A DNA stretch of 64,000 nucleotides, taken from the NCBI GenBank assembly GCA_023213395.1, contig CM041465.1, forward strand, positions 34,851,741 to 34,915,740, written 5' to 3'. Position numbers and translations under genes: made by a program. This stretch comes from Cycas panzhihuaensis. Lineage: Eukaryota > Cycadophyta. Positions 27,960-38,855 of this stretch are shown piece after piece (the first letter of the stretch is position 1; each line of letters starts with the position of its first letter). Below the pieces are notes generated by a model. The model did no database searches. It saw only the letters and a program-made list of their open reading frames with translations, and had not been told where the DNA came from.

Positions 27960-29700
27960 CATTCATCATTATGAGTCCTAATCAGATCCTTCATGCATCC
28001 TTGGCTTTGCCCTCTCCTCTCTCTTTGAAGTTTGCCTATGTGTAGACTCTCTACAAGGTGGAAAATATCATCCCTGCTATACTATAGTACTCCTTGATGG
28101 AGTAACTTGTGCTCCTACCTATGCTAACGTCATCCTATATAAATGGCGTCTCTCATCCTTGATCGCTATAAGCTCTAACTCCTATGTTCTTAGCTCTACT
28201 CTCATATCCATGTACATATCTCGAGCTCAAAGTATATGGTTGAAGTGGCTAATACATAGTCCTAGCAACATATGATCCATTATGTTCCATACTAGTGCTT
28301 CCTCTGATGCAGGAACATAGGGGAATATCAGCTTTAGCATCCTTCTCACCTCTCTTAGAGTCATGATCTCATCATCTATCCAATGAAAATATATAAGTTG
28401 TAATCACTCTACTAGAAATAAAATTATGATAAAAAAGGAAATATAATTTGATACAAGAGAAAATAGTTAATAAACATACCTAATAGCTCACCTCCTCTTG
28501 CCAGCTCTATCACATCTCCCCCCCTACCTGTGGAACTCCCACTCCTTATGGCATATAGAGAGCCTCTTGGGAAAGCTCTCCCTATTTTACTCTACTCCCT
28601 CCTCCTCTGCCCTACTCCTCTACTGAACCTAGCTCCATGCTCTGTATAGAACCTCCTCTACCCTTACTTGATGCTCCACCTGATCTCCCCAACACTTATT
28701 GGCTCCCTCCTCCTCCTCTGTTGGTTAATGCACCTTCTCTCCCTCCTTGACCTATCTCACCACAACTTGCACTATTTCTCCTACCTCTTCCTCCTCCCAC
28801 TATCCCTCTACCTCTCCTTTGACCAGTGATAAGAGCCTCTCCTACTGCTCCTCTCTCCATAACATCTATCTCATCATCACTCCATGATGGCAGTCCTGCA
28901 TATGCATCTTGTATACTCCTAGCTATGATGGCTAGCCTATTATGAATCCTAGATCTCATATGCCACCTATTCATCCCTGAATCTATAATAATTAGCTCTT
29001 GTAGTTCTCCTCCTAGTCTTATCAAGGGAACATGGTCGTATAGCTAGCACATCAAGATGGAGCTATAATAAAATACTCCTCTCCTTAACCTTCTGATCCT
29101 CGACAACTGGAGATATATACTATCCACTATATATTGCCCCTAATTTATCCTAATCCCCTGCTTGTACCTTCTCATGACCCATGTCTATTGAACTAGAACT
29201 TCTATGAAATTTTGAGTTCTAGTTATCATATATATGATAATCAGGACTATAATCCTCTATATGATAGGAATGCCTTCTATTATCTATATGGCCTCAACAA
29301 ATACACCATGAAGGCCAATTTTATCTATAAAACCTATCAGGTATTGACTACATGACATTTAAGGCTCCTTACCTATCACCCTATTAAGTCTCACACTCTT
29401 ACCATGCTCACTAACTCTTAGAATCCTCCCCATATCTCTTAGAGTGATATGTATCTCTTTGATAACCTGTGCTATAAATACATTATGCCTTGGAATCTAA
29501 CAACTAGTGAGGTCATACAATATTTCATGTTCCATCATTAACTGTGTCAATTTGCTCGCTTGAGAAAGCCCACATACCCTCAAAGTGCCCCATCCTACCT
29601 CATCCAACTAACTAACTAACTTCCCAATGGCTAGTCCTTCACTCTCTCGTGTCTCCAACCTCTCCAGAGCTTACATCATACCTCAAGGATCACATTAATT
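27960..29700 (-). pseudogene. Antisense ORF remnant in the 3' part of element C, possible plant mobile domain
   Basis: Opposite in sense to C. Reading right to left, coding-like sequence gives IPRHNVFIAQVIKEIHITLRDMGRIL, later a 109-residue open stretch at 29025-28696 (LIIIDSGMNRWHMRSRIHNR, SWSDDEIDV, then a Gly/Arg-rich tail). After a candidate intron it continues with DDEIMTLREVRRMLKLIF and a helical stretch containing YMDMRVELRT. The first part weakly recalls the aminotransferase-like plant mobile domain (aromatic residue, then ITLxD and a hydrophobic block); I hold this loosely. Additional antisense ORFs between pol and the 3' LTR are known in some plant LTR elements. At least four stops mark it as decayed. 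It could also be a captured host gene. Confidence 0.5.
28376..28479 (-). other. Candidate 104-bp intron in the antisense ORF
   Basis: On the minus strand the donor is GTATGTTTATT after CTATTAG and the acceptor is TTTTCATTGGATAG before ATGATGAG. The interior is T-rich. Removing it keeps the frame from GELL into DDEIMTLREV without a stop, while reading through meets several stops. Inferred from sequence only. Confidence 0.5.
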
Positions 29701-30768
29701 CCTTGTTTTTATATTTCAAAATTTTAATTTTAAATTTTTTCTTTAAGAAAGTTTAAAAGTGTGACCATATAACTAAAAATGTGACTTCATATTTAAAAGT
29801 GTAATTTCACCACCAAAAAAGCAATTTCCCTTGATCGCCTCAAATTATAAAACTATGTTTTTTATCGTGTTATTGTGTTTTTCACTGGTTTATTGTATTT
29901 TTAGTATAGTTCTTGCATTTTTCATATTATATCATCATATTTTTGAAGAAGAAATTTTAAAAATTAAAAAAATAATAAACTCATCTTACCAGATATTTAG
30001 CTCCCTACTCTATGCTACTATCACTGGTCTCCTAGAGTTGGTCCTCTGTCAGAATAAGCTCCTGATCACCTTAGGAACCAAAGAAAAGAACCTTTGATTA
30101 GCTCATTTCTCTGTCTCCCTCCCATGAAAATGAAACCTCATTTTCATCCTTTTTCTTAATAAAAAAGAGAGGTTTTCCTCTCTTTTCTAAGATGAACTCT
30201 TTTTTTTCATCCATTAAGTATATAAAAGTGAATGATACCTCTTTTTAACTATCATCGTTAGACGAAATCATTTTGAGATAATAAAATGATTCATCTTTGG
30301 TCTATTAGACTCAACTATTCAATTTGATGCTTTTACTTTCATGGAGCTTTTTGGAGACCTGATTTATCACTTTGTATTTGTTCTTCCTTCATATAGATCT
30401 TTGTATTGGTCTCCAAGAGGCTTTGAGTCCCTTTTATCTATTAAAAATCCTAAACTATGATAGAGAACCCTTTGAAAGATGATTTTTGATGAGGTTAAAC
30501 TACGATAATCAACCTCTAAAATCTTTCACCCCCTTAATGAGTCTAAATTATGATAGATTTCTCTAAAAAGTTACTTGTTAATGAGCCTAAAACTATGACA
30601 ATCTATCATTTCTACTTTAGAAAAAGGACTTTCCTATGATACATAGTTAAAAAGATATAAATTATGACTAGTTGTATATTAAAGTACCATCCAGTTTGTG
30701 GGCATTTGGCGTTTAAATCCCATCTAGTTCATGGGCATTCAATAATGATCTTTTGGTTAGCAAGTGCG
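29701..30768 (+). other. 3' untranslated region of element C with degenerate repeats
   Basis: AT-rich and without supported coding sequence. From about 30440 to 30660 the phrase taaactatgata or close variants recurs at irregular spacing. At 30683-30750 two related units appear (ccatccagtttgtgggcatt and cccatctagttcatgggcat). Confidence 0.5.
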
Positions 30769-30960
30769 AACCCAATCTTTTTGGGTGAATGATTTGGTAA
30801 TATTCTTTGGTCAAGTAAAACCCAATCCTTTTGGGTAAGATGTTAGGCGATATTCTTTTGGTGATGGATACCTAGTCCTTTTGGGTAAGAGATTTAGATA
30901 ATATCCTTTTGGCAATAAGAACCTAGTCCTTTTAAGTAAATTTTGAGTGAGATTCTCTTA
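30769..30960 (+). repeat. Minisatellite, about 50-bp unit, four copies, before the 3' LTR of C
   Basis: Units start near 30769, 30819, 30868 and 30919. Each contains a variant of acccaatccttttgggt followed by a segment ending in a variant of tattcttttgg. The core acccaa...ttgggt is self-complementary. Tandem repeats just upstream of the 3' LTR are a known trait of Tat/Ogre-type elements. Confidence 0.75.
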
Positions 30961-30975
30961 GTTCATTATTATAGG

Positions 30976-31423
30976 TGTGAGAGAATAGGTACAAGTACAA
31001 TATTAACATGATCAATGAAAATAAGAAATAACCAAAAATTAACACTGCACAAGTACACGTCAATTGACAGGTGGAAAACCCCTTCTAGGGAAGAAAAACC
31101 ACCTCCTAAGCTAATTTTATTAATAAAGAATTAAAACCACTATAAAAAACCACCAACCCCTAAAACAACCTTTAATCATGCATTTGGATAGACCTCCTAG
31201 ATTCCTGGAACTATCTCCATGAGTCTAGGAGATGAATAAATACAACAGAGGTTCGTTGGAATGCGGTTCTACATTTTAATGACCATCCATAAATTAATTA
31301 ATATAAACATAAGTTTGAACATTAGAATCACTTAAATTACATTTAAGACATGTGACTAAATAATAATTTAAAGAAACATAAATAAAACATAAAGTTTACA
31401 TTATATATTCTAACATCCTAACA
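30976..31423 (-). repeat. 3' LTR of element D
   Basis: Starts tgtgagagaatagg and ends tcctaaca; direct repeat of 39390-39837. Confidence 0.94.
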
Positions 31424-31437
31424 TCCCCCTTTAAAGT
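31424..31437 (-). promoter_or_regulatory. Polypurine tract of element D
   Basis: The minus strand reads ACTTTAAAGGGGGA immediately before the 3' LTR. The AAAGGGGGA core recurs several times in the leader of D (see repeats at 35940-36000 and 37047-37107). Confidence 0.85.
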
Positions 31438-31484
31438 AAACTTTTGTACTGGAGAGAAAAGAAGAGCTTCATCAAAGTGATCCC

Positions 31485-33000
31485 CCTTTGATGGAGACTT
31501 CTTTTATCTGTAATAAATCTATGAGATTTAAAAACTTTGGTTCAGTTAAAAACTTCGTAAGAATGTCACCAACCTATAAATCTGTTAGACAATAAGATAA
31601 ATAAACAATATTATCAGTAACTAAATTGCAAATAAAATGTTGATGTAATTCAATATGCTTAGTCCTAGAATGAGAAACTGGATTTGTAGCTACAGCAATT
31701 ACACCTTGATTATCAACTTTAATTTCAATGGAAGAGTTTCGAGATAGACCAATTTCATTTAGTAGTGATTTTAGCCAAAGTGTTTCTTTACTAGCTTCAA
31801 CAAGTGCACAATATTCTGCTTCAGTTGTAGATAAAGCGAGTGCCTACATTTTCTTACTAGACCAAGTAATAGGTGAGGAATCAATAAAAAATACATAACC
31901 TGAAGTAGATTTATGATCATTTAAATCACATGCCCAATCAAAATCAGTATATCCAGTTAACGTTAGAGGTTTATTACAAAAGTTATAAGTTAAACCATAA
32001 AACATAGTTTGCTTTAGATAGTGTAAGATGTGTTTAGTGGCTTTCCAGTGAGATTCGTATGGTTGTTGCATATAATGGGAACATAAATCAATAGCATAAG
32101 AAATGCTAGGGCGGGTGTGAGTAAGATAGATTAGACTACCAATGAGTTGTCTGTATAGAGTTGGATCACATAACAGAGTTGGACAATTAGTAGATAGTTT
32201 AACTCCTGATTGTAAAGGATTTGATATAGGTTTAGCATTTTCCATGTTAAACTACTACATTAAATCGAGAATATACTTAGGTTGAGATAATGTTATATTT
32301 GAATGATTTTGATAAACTTGTAAACTAAGAAAGTAATGTAATAGACCTAAATCAATCATTTCAAATTTATTCATTAAAGTAGATTTGAGATGATGAATAT
32401 TATGAATTGATGATCCAGTAATGATAATATCATCAACATAAAGGATTAGAATAGTAAGATTTTCATTTTCACGTTTAAAATAAAGATTTGGATCACTAAT
32501 ACATCTAGTGTATCCAATATGGATTAAATAATCATCGACTTTAGTATACTAAGCTCGAGGAGCTTGTTTTAAACTATAAATAGATTTTTGAAGTTTACAA
32601 ACTAAATTAGGATTTTTAATAAATCTAGGTGGCTGTGACATATAGATCTCTTCTTTGAGATCACCATTCAAGAAAGCACTCTTAACATCCATTTGGTAGA
32701 TTTCCCAACCAAACTTGGTTGCAAGAACAATAATTGTCTTGATTGTGTTCATCTTTGCAATAGGGGCAAAGGTTTCATTATAATCAATGCCATCTATTTG
32801 AGAAAATCCTTTTGCAACAAGGCGAGCTTTATATTTTTCCACTGTACCTATTGAGTTATATTTAGTCTTATAAACCCATTTACAGTCGACGACATTTTTC
32901 CCTCGTAGGAGAGGAACAAGATCCTAGGTTGAATTTTTAATTAAGGCATCAAATTTAGTTTGCATAGAATTCTGCCATATAGGATTGTTGCTAGCTTATT
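31485..33000 (-). pseudogene. Copia reverse transcriptase and RNase H of element D
   Basis: A 97-residue open RT stretch at 32842-32549 has KARLVAKGFSQIDGIDYNETFAP, FGWEIYQMDVKSAFLNGDLKEEIYM and KLQKSIYSLKQAPRA. A 133-residue stretch at 32245-31844 covers the RT-RNase H connection (YRQLIGSLIYLTHTRPSISYA, KSTSGYVFFIDSSPITWSSKK). After one stop RNase H continues with STTEAEYCALVEASKE, VDNQGVIAVATNPVSHSRTKHIELHQHFI and LTDLQVGDILTKFL. Only a few disabling changes are present. Confidence 0.92.
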
Positions 33001-34260
33001 TGAATGTTTTGGGATCATTATTGTCCATTATTTTTGCCATTAAGGCAAAATTAGCATGTAATTTTTGCACACGTGTGCGTCTAGAATCGATAGGATTACC
33101 TACATCGGATCCAGCATCAGCAAGCATTTTGGTTGTCCAAATAGGTTGCTTATGAATAACTGTATCTGAAGATGTAGGTTAATTTGATGAACTAGCCTGA
33201 AGAGAAGGATATGTTTCAGTGCGTTCAGATAGAGTACAATTTTGGACTTGAGTTGATAAAGATTCTATAATTTTTGAATTAACTTGTTTATCAGAAGGGT
33301 CAACCAAACGAGTGTTGGTTAACAAATATTTAACAGGAAGTTCTATATAAGTAGATGTTGAAGTAGATCCTTCTTCATTAAATATTACATCACGCAAAAT
33401 AGAAATGTTATGCATGACTGGATCTAAGAGTCTATAAGCTTTACTCTCTTCGATGTATTAAACGAAGATGTATTTTTGGCTTTTTTTGTCTAATTTTTTA
33501 CGTTTTTCGTGAGGGATATTTCCCCATGCAATACTGCTAAACATTCGTAAATGATTGACAGATGGTTTTCTTTCAGACCATTTTTGTTCTAGAGTAACGT
33601 TTTGTAGATTTTTACTAGGTAAATGATTTAATAAATAATTAGAGCAATTAATTGCTTCTGCCCATAATTTTAAATTGAGATTCTTTGTATGTAACATGCA
33701 ACGAGTCATTTCAACAAGAGTATGGTTTTTGCATTTAGCAACACCATTTTGTTGAGGTGTGTAAGCAATGGAATGTTGGAACTAAATTCCGTATGATTTG
33801 CAGAAGGAAGTGAATTTTCTACTTAAATATTCCTTAGCATTATCAGATCAAAATATTTTGATTCTTAAATTTGATTAATTTTTAACTAATATTTTATATT
33901 CAATAAAAATGTCAAATACTTGACTACATATTTTGAGTATATAAACCCAACATTTTCTTGAATAATCATCTATGAACGTATCAAAATAATGAGAACCAAA
34001 GTATGACGTTACATGAAAGGGTCCACATATGTTAGAGTGGAGTTGCTCTGTATTGAATTTTATTTGGAAATGGATCTATATGTTGTTTGCCTATCACACA
34101 GGCTTCACAAACACCATAAACAGTATTTAAGGGTGGTAAACCATGAACCATCTCATGTTTCTTTAAATATTGCAGTTTGCCATAACTTGTATGGCCAAAT
34201 CTTGCATGCCAAAGTTTGCTGATTGAGTCAAATTTGGCAATGACAGCACTAAAAGATTTT
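33001..34260 (-). pseudogene. Copia integrase of element D
   Basis: The pre-integrase block LWHARFGHTSYGKLQYL and CEACVIGKQH lie near 34215-34060. The core is damaged around 33820-34010. An 83-residue open stretch at 33709-33458 (MLHTKNLNLKLWAEAINCSNYLLNHLP, LRMFSSIAWGNIPHEKRKKLD) is the end of the core and the C-terminal region. A Ser/Thr-rich tail follows to about 33180. Confidence 0.85.
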
Positions 34261-34660
34261 GATTTGTTATTTTGAAGACTGGTTAGACTATAGAGACCTA
34301 TGTTATGATCAACAGGTCCTAAAGTAATATGTTTGAATTTGTTTAATGGATCCTTAATGATAAATTTATTTTTCTAGAATTTGATGACAAGGTCTTTTTG
34401 GTAGATTTGATAGACTAAGAGTAGGTTTGGTAATAAACTAGGTATGTAAAAAACATCCTTGATTGAACCATCTTTTAGGATAACATCACCAGGTCCTTTG
34501 ACTTTAAGTTAATTACCACTTCTGAAAGAAATCTCTTCTTCAGAGTTTGTTTTAAATTGATAAGTGGTTAAATTTTTCTGGTGTCCAGTCATATGATGGG
34601 ATGCACCAGAGTCAAGGATCCACTGTGGTGGTTGATTTGAAGGAGCAATAAATGTAGAAG
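34261..34660 (-). pseudogene. Copia protease of element D
   Basis: WILDSGASHHMTGHQKNL at about 34625-34575 is the protease active site (Asp-Ser-Gly) of copia elements. KDGSIKDVFYIPSLLPNLL follows near 34480-34420. One stop lies between the two. Confidence 0.88.
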
Positions 34661-35711
34661 TTGTTGATGCTAAAGAACGATTATGAAATTAATGATTTTA
34701 GGGTCATGATTAAGAATGAGATTGAGAATGAGATTGAGAATGGGATTGAGATTTATTTTGCAATCCCTTGGAAGCTTTCCATGCTTCTGAAGCTATTCTA
34801 TTTCTACAGACATCAATAGTATGGCCTCTTTTATGACAATAGGCACAACTAGTGTTCTGAGAAGAAGTTGTGTTGTTCCTATTAGAAAAGAATTGATTAG
34901 AGGTATTCTGGTGTTTAGTTAGACCAAAATATTTAACATTGTTTTGTGAATTAGACGGTGAACCTCTATGAGGTTTCTGAAATTTTGGATTATTATGAAA
35001 ATTGTTGTTCTATTGTTTATTTTTAAATTGTGGCTTAGTTTTAGAAAATAAAGCCTATGAAGGATCTTTTAATGCACCTGTTTGAATTAACATTGTTTGA
35101 TGTTTAATTAGCTGATTAGTCAATTGATTGAATGTGATAGGTGGGATGCCAACTTGTTGTCTAGCAGTTTTGAAGAGATTAAAGTGCATTGGTAGTTTAT
35201 TTACTGCAAGATGTATGAGCGTGTCATCATCTCTAACATGCGTAGTTATTTTTTCAACATCACCTTCTTTAGTTTTAGATTTGATGCAGTTATCTAAATC
35301 TTTATTAATTGATTAAATTTTAGTTAAAAAATCCTCAACATTTGAAAAGTCATCAAAAGTCAGGTTATACAATTGCTATTCTAGGACAGCCACTTGATGT
35401 GTATCAACCTTGTCATATTTTTCTTGCAAGGTTTTCCAAACAGTGGCTAAGTTATCTTTTTCAGAAAACTGCCGACTAATTTCTGGTGAGAGTGAGTTTA
35501 ATATGGTACGTAAGGCGGCATCTGAGTTCATCAGATATACCATAAGACTCTCAGTAGCATTTATTTTTTGTTTTTAAAATTCACCTGTCACATATCGCTA
35601 TATCTTTTGCTGTTTAAGCTGATGGGATATGCGATTCCTCTAGTCGGCATAGTTTTAGCTAGTTAATACTGGAATTGGAATGCATGTGATTGTCCTTGGC
35701 ATTAATGCCAT
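34661..35711 (-). pseudogene. Copia gag of element D
   Basis: The start codon is at 35711 on the minus strand (MALMPRT). The Gag core is clear: LMVYLMNSDAALRTILNSLS, FSEKDNLATVWKTLQEKYDK, then RDDDTLIHLAVNKLP and FNQLTNQLI. An intact CCHC zinc knuckle (CAYCHKRGHTIDVC) lies at about 34848-34807. A short Gln/Ser/His repeat stretch precedes protease. Only a few stops interrupt it. The first codons are part of the 1107-bp duplication, so a second, orphan copy of the gag start lies at about 36818. Confidence 0.9.
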
Positions 35712-36789
35712 ATTGGGAGTGTTGAGGTTTGATTCTAGATTGAAGAGTTATGAAGGTGATTGGAAAAATAATCACTTAGTAAAAGGTACTAATCATGTTA
35801 ACAAATATAATTCAAGAAGGCATTCTAGTATGCATTAATTATATTTTAAAAAAATCATATATTTGTAAATAGATTGAATAAACACACAACTTTTTAAAAT
35901 GTTACCTTAAGCAGTCCCTTTTAATAAATAGTTCTCTTAGAGAAATAGTCCCCCTTTGATAAATAGTCCCCCTTTGATAAATAGTCCCCCTTTGATAAAC
36001 AACTTAGTTTCCCTTATTCTAAACAAGTGAAAAGTCCCTATTTGATAAACAAACCCCTTTTTGATAGAAATAAACTGTCCCCTTTCAAAATAAAAAATCC
36101 CCCTTAGAAAAAAATAAACAGTTCCCCTTAACAAAGTAAGTGTTTTACTTAAAAAAAAAACTTTATAACTAAGGTATTTAATTTTCCTTTTTATTTTTAA
36201 GAAATAGATATGTAATTTTAAAGATTATAAAAACTTTATAATGAGAAGAAGTTAAAGTTTTTATAATAGAAAATAGTATAATTAAAATCTATAAATTAAG
36301 GAGAAAAAATCAATAATAAAGTGTTGGGGGGACTAATAATAAATGTAAAAAAAAGTATAATAAAAAGGAATGAAGTTGATTAAATATAATAGGGAAAAGG
36401 TTAATTTTAATTTGCCTAAAATTAACTATGTTAATTTGAAGTGATTTAAATATTAGAATATAGTGATAGGAGGGTTAAGTTTAATCATTAAAATGTACTT
36501 AAAAAAAGGTGTATTAATTTAAATTTAAAAGATAATAAAAGTAAGGGGTTAAAGGTTATAAATACCTTATAAAGAGAAGGTTAATTTTAAGAAAAAAATT
36601 AAAGGGGAAGGGTTTTGTTTATATATCAATTATAATGAGAAAAAAATAAATAAAGTGTGTGTGGGGGGAGGGGGAGAATGTAATAAAATGGAGGGTTTTA
36701 AGATTTATTAAAGTATAATAAACAAGGAAGGGTTTTTTTTTTTTATTTAAATTAAAGTATAAAAAGGGGGGGAGTTGCTTGTTTTAAAT
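35683..36789 (-). repeat. 1107-bp tandem duplication in the leader of D, copy 1
   Basis: Nearly identical to 36790-37896. By eye I find about three substitutions and three homopolymer length changes. It covers the gag start, an array of purine-tract-like repeats (35940-36000) and AT-rich leader. Each boundary carries catgt (35683, 36790, 37897), a 5-bp microhomology that could have mediated the duplication. The 65-residue ORF inside it (complement of 35937-36134) is a translation of the repeat array and not a gene. Confidence 0.95.
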
Positions 36790-37896
36790 CATGTGATTGT
36801 CCTTGGCATTAATGCCATATTGGGAGTGTTGAGGTTTGATTCTAGATTGAAGAGTTATGAAGGTGATTGGAAAAATAATCACTTAGTAAAAGGTACTAAT
36901 CATGTTAACAAATATAATTCAAGAAGGCATTCTAGTATGCATTAATTATATTTTAAAAAAATCATATATTTGTAAATAGATTGAATAAACACACAACTTT
37001 TTAAAATGTTACCTTAAGCAGTCCCTTTTAATAAATAGTTCTCTTAGAGAAATAGTCCCCCTTTGATAAATAGTCCCCCTTTGATAAATAGTCCCCCTTT
37101 GATAAACAACTTAGTTTCCCTTATTCTAAACAAGTGAAAAGTCCCTATTTGATAAACAAACCCCTTTTTGATAGAAATAAACTGTCCCCTTTCAAAATAA
37201 AAAATCCCCCTTAGAAAAAAATAAACAGTTCCCCTTAACAAAGTAAGTGTTTTACTTAAAAAAAAAACTTTATAACTAAGGTATTTAATTTTCCTTTTTA
37301 TTTTTAAGAAATAGATATGTACTTTTAAAGATTATAAAACTTTATAATGAGAAGAAGGTAAAGTTTTTATAATAGAAAATAGTATAATTAAAATCTATAA
37401 ATTAAGGAGAAAAAATCAATAATAAAGTGTTGGGGGGACTAATAATAAATGTAAAAAAAAGTATAATAAAAAGGAATGAAGTTGATTAAATATAATAGGG
37501 AAAAGGTTAATTTTAATTTGCCTAAAATTAACTATGTTAATTTGAAGTGATTTAAATATTAGAATATAGTGATAGGAGGGTTAAGTTTAATCATTAAAAT
37601 GTACTTAAAAAAAGGTGTATTAATTTAAATTTAAAAGATAATAAAAGTAAGGGGTTAAAGGTTATAAATACCTTATAAAGAGAAGGTTAATTTTAAGAAA
37701 AAAATTAAAGGGGAAGGGTTTTGTTTATATATCAATTATAATGAGAAAAAAATAAATAAAGTGTGTGTGGGGGGGGGGGGGGAGAATGTAATAAAATGGA
37801 GGGTTTTAAGATTTATTAAAGTATAATAAACAAGGAAGGGTTTTTTTTTTTATTTAAATTAAAGTATAAAAAGGGGGGGAGTTGCTTGTTTTAAAT
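36790..37896 (-). repeat. 1107-bp tandem duplication in the leader of D, copy 2
   Basis: Second copy, directly adjacent to the first. Its distal end at 37897 continues with catgtttgattt into the unduplicated leader, whereas copy 1 continues from gag. Differences from copy 1 include G-run and T-run lengths near 37770 and 37840. Confidence 0.95.
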
Positions 37897-38199
37897 CATG
37901 TTTGATTTAAGTTAAAGTATAATAAAAAAATGGGGGATATTGATTAAATTAAAGTCAAAACATGATAGAGAGGGGGGGTATCAATGTAATATTTGACTAT
38001 ATCAAACATATGACAAGAGATTAAATATAAATCAAAAGAGTAATAAGGAAAAAAAAGGGGGGGTATAAAGTTTTATTTAAATAAAAAATAAAAAGAAAAA
38101 AAAACACTGAATGTAAATGGACCTGACGGAGTTTTAGTTTATATTGAATAGAATTAAATTTTAATTGATTTTGGGATCCGAGGGGGGGTTAGGTTTATC
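37897..38199 (-). other. Unduplicated AT-rich leader of D
   Basis: About 300 bases of AT-rich sequence with G runs (gggggggta and similar). No coding potential or known motif seen. Confidence 0.6.
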
Positions 38200-38855
38200 G
38201 AAACCCTACCTGGATATTGCGATGGAGGCAGCGCAGAGGTTTCTCTGGTTGCAGGTTTACGATGACGTCGACGAGGAGACAATCATGGTTGAGACAGAGA
38301 TGGCATCATTCATAGGTCGATCTTAGCGTTCTCTAGCTGGGGCTTTTCATCTGTAATGTCATGAAATAGTAAGCGGTTGCTTCATAGTCTTGTTCTTCCC
38401 CTTCTTTGAGGAAATGAAGGCAATGGCATCCACAGGTCTTCCTTGAAATCTCTCTACCTTAAGCCACTTGGATGTCTTCATCATTGAAAAAAATAATGGA
38501 AAACCCTCGTCGTTCTGGTTGTGTGCAGCGAAATCACGACCGTCACATTTCGGGGTTCCAGCGAGAGGCACCTTAACAGTTTGGTGGGGAAAATATTGTT
38601 TGCAGACTAGAGTGGGCACGTCTTTCAGTAGGTGGAATGTCAAACCAACCTCTCAGAGGTGTCCATTGATGGCACCGTGTTTGTCGGGGAGAATGGTCTT
38701 CTCTGGCATTTAAGATTTCTCAAGCATGAGGAGGGTGTCTCAATGGCTGGCAATGAGAACATACTACAAACTCAGCAGAGGGTAGTTAGAAAAGCCCTAA
38801 GACAGATATTTAGCGAGTTCAGTGGTGGGATTAAGCCTGCAGAGGAGTTACAATA
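38200..38855 (+). pseudogene. Host-like insert in the leader of D, unrecognised part
   Basis: Composition changes abruptly from AT-rich to balanced, gene-like DNA at about 38180. On the plus strand (antisense to D) there is an ATG at 38222 with a 34-residue reading (MEAAQRFLWLQVYDDVDEE). Later an open stretch at 38632-38856 contains SIDGTVFVGENGLLWHLRFL and QRVVRKALRQIFSEF. The minus strand also has a 94-residue open stretch (38643-38359). I do not recognise either reading, and the coding strand here is not settled. It probably belongs to the same captured segment as the COG4-like part next to it. Confidence 0.45.

Noticed and set aside
35937-36000. CRISPR-like short repeats
   Set aside because: Repeats are contiguous, without unique spacers, and lie inside a plant retrotransposon leader.
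35937-36134. 65-codon ORF present twice (also 37044-37241) with a repeated FIKGGL motif
   Set aside because: It is a translation of the short purine-tract-like repeats in a duplicated non-coding leader; identity of the two copies comes from the 1107-bp duplication, not selection.
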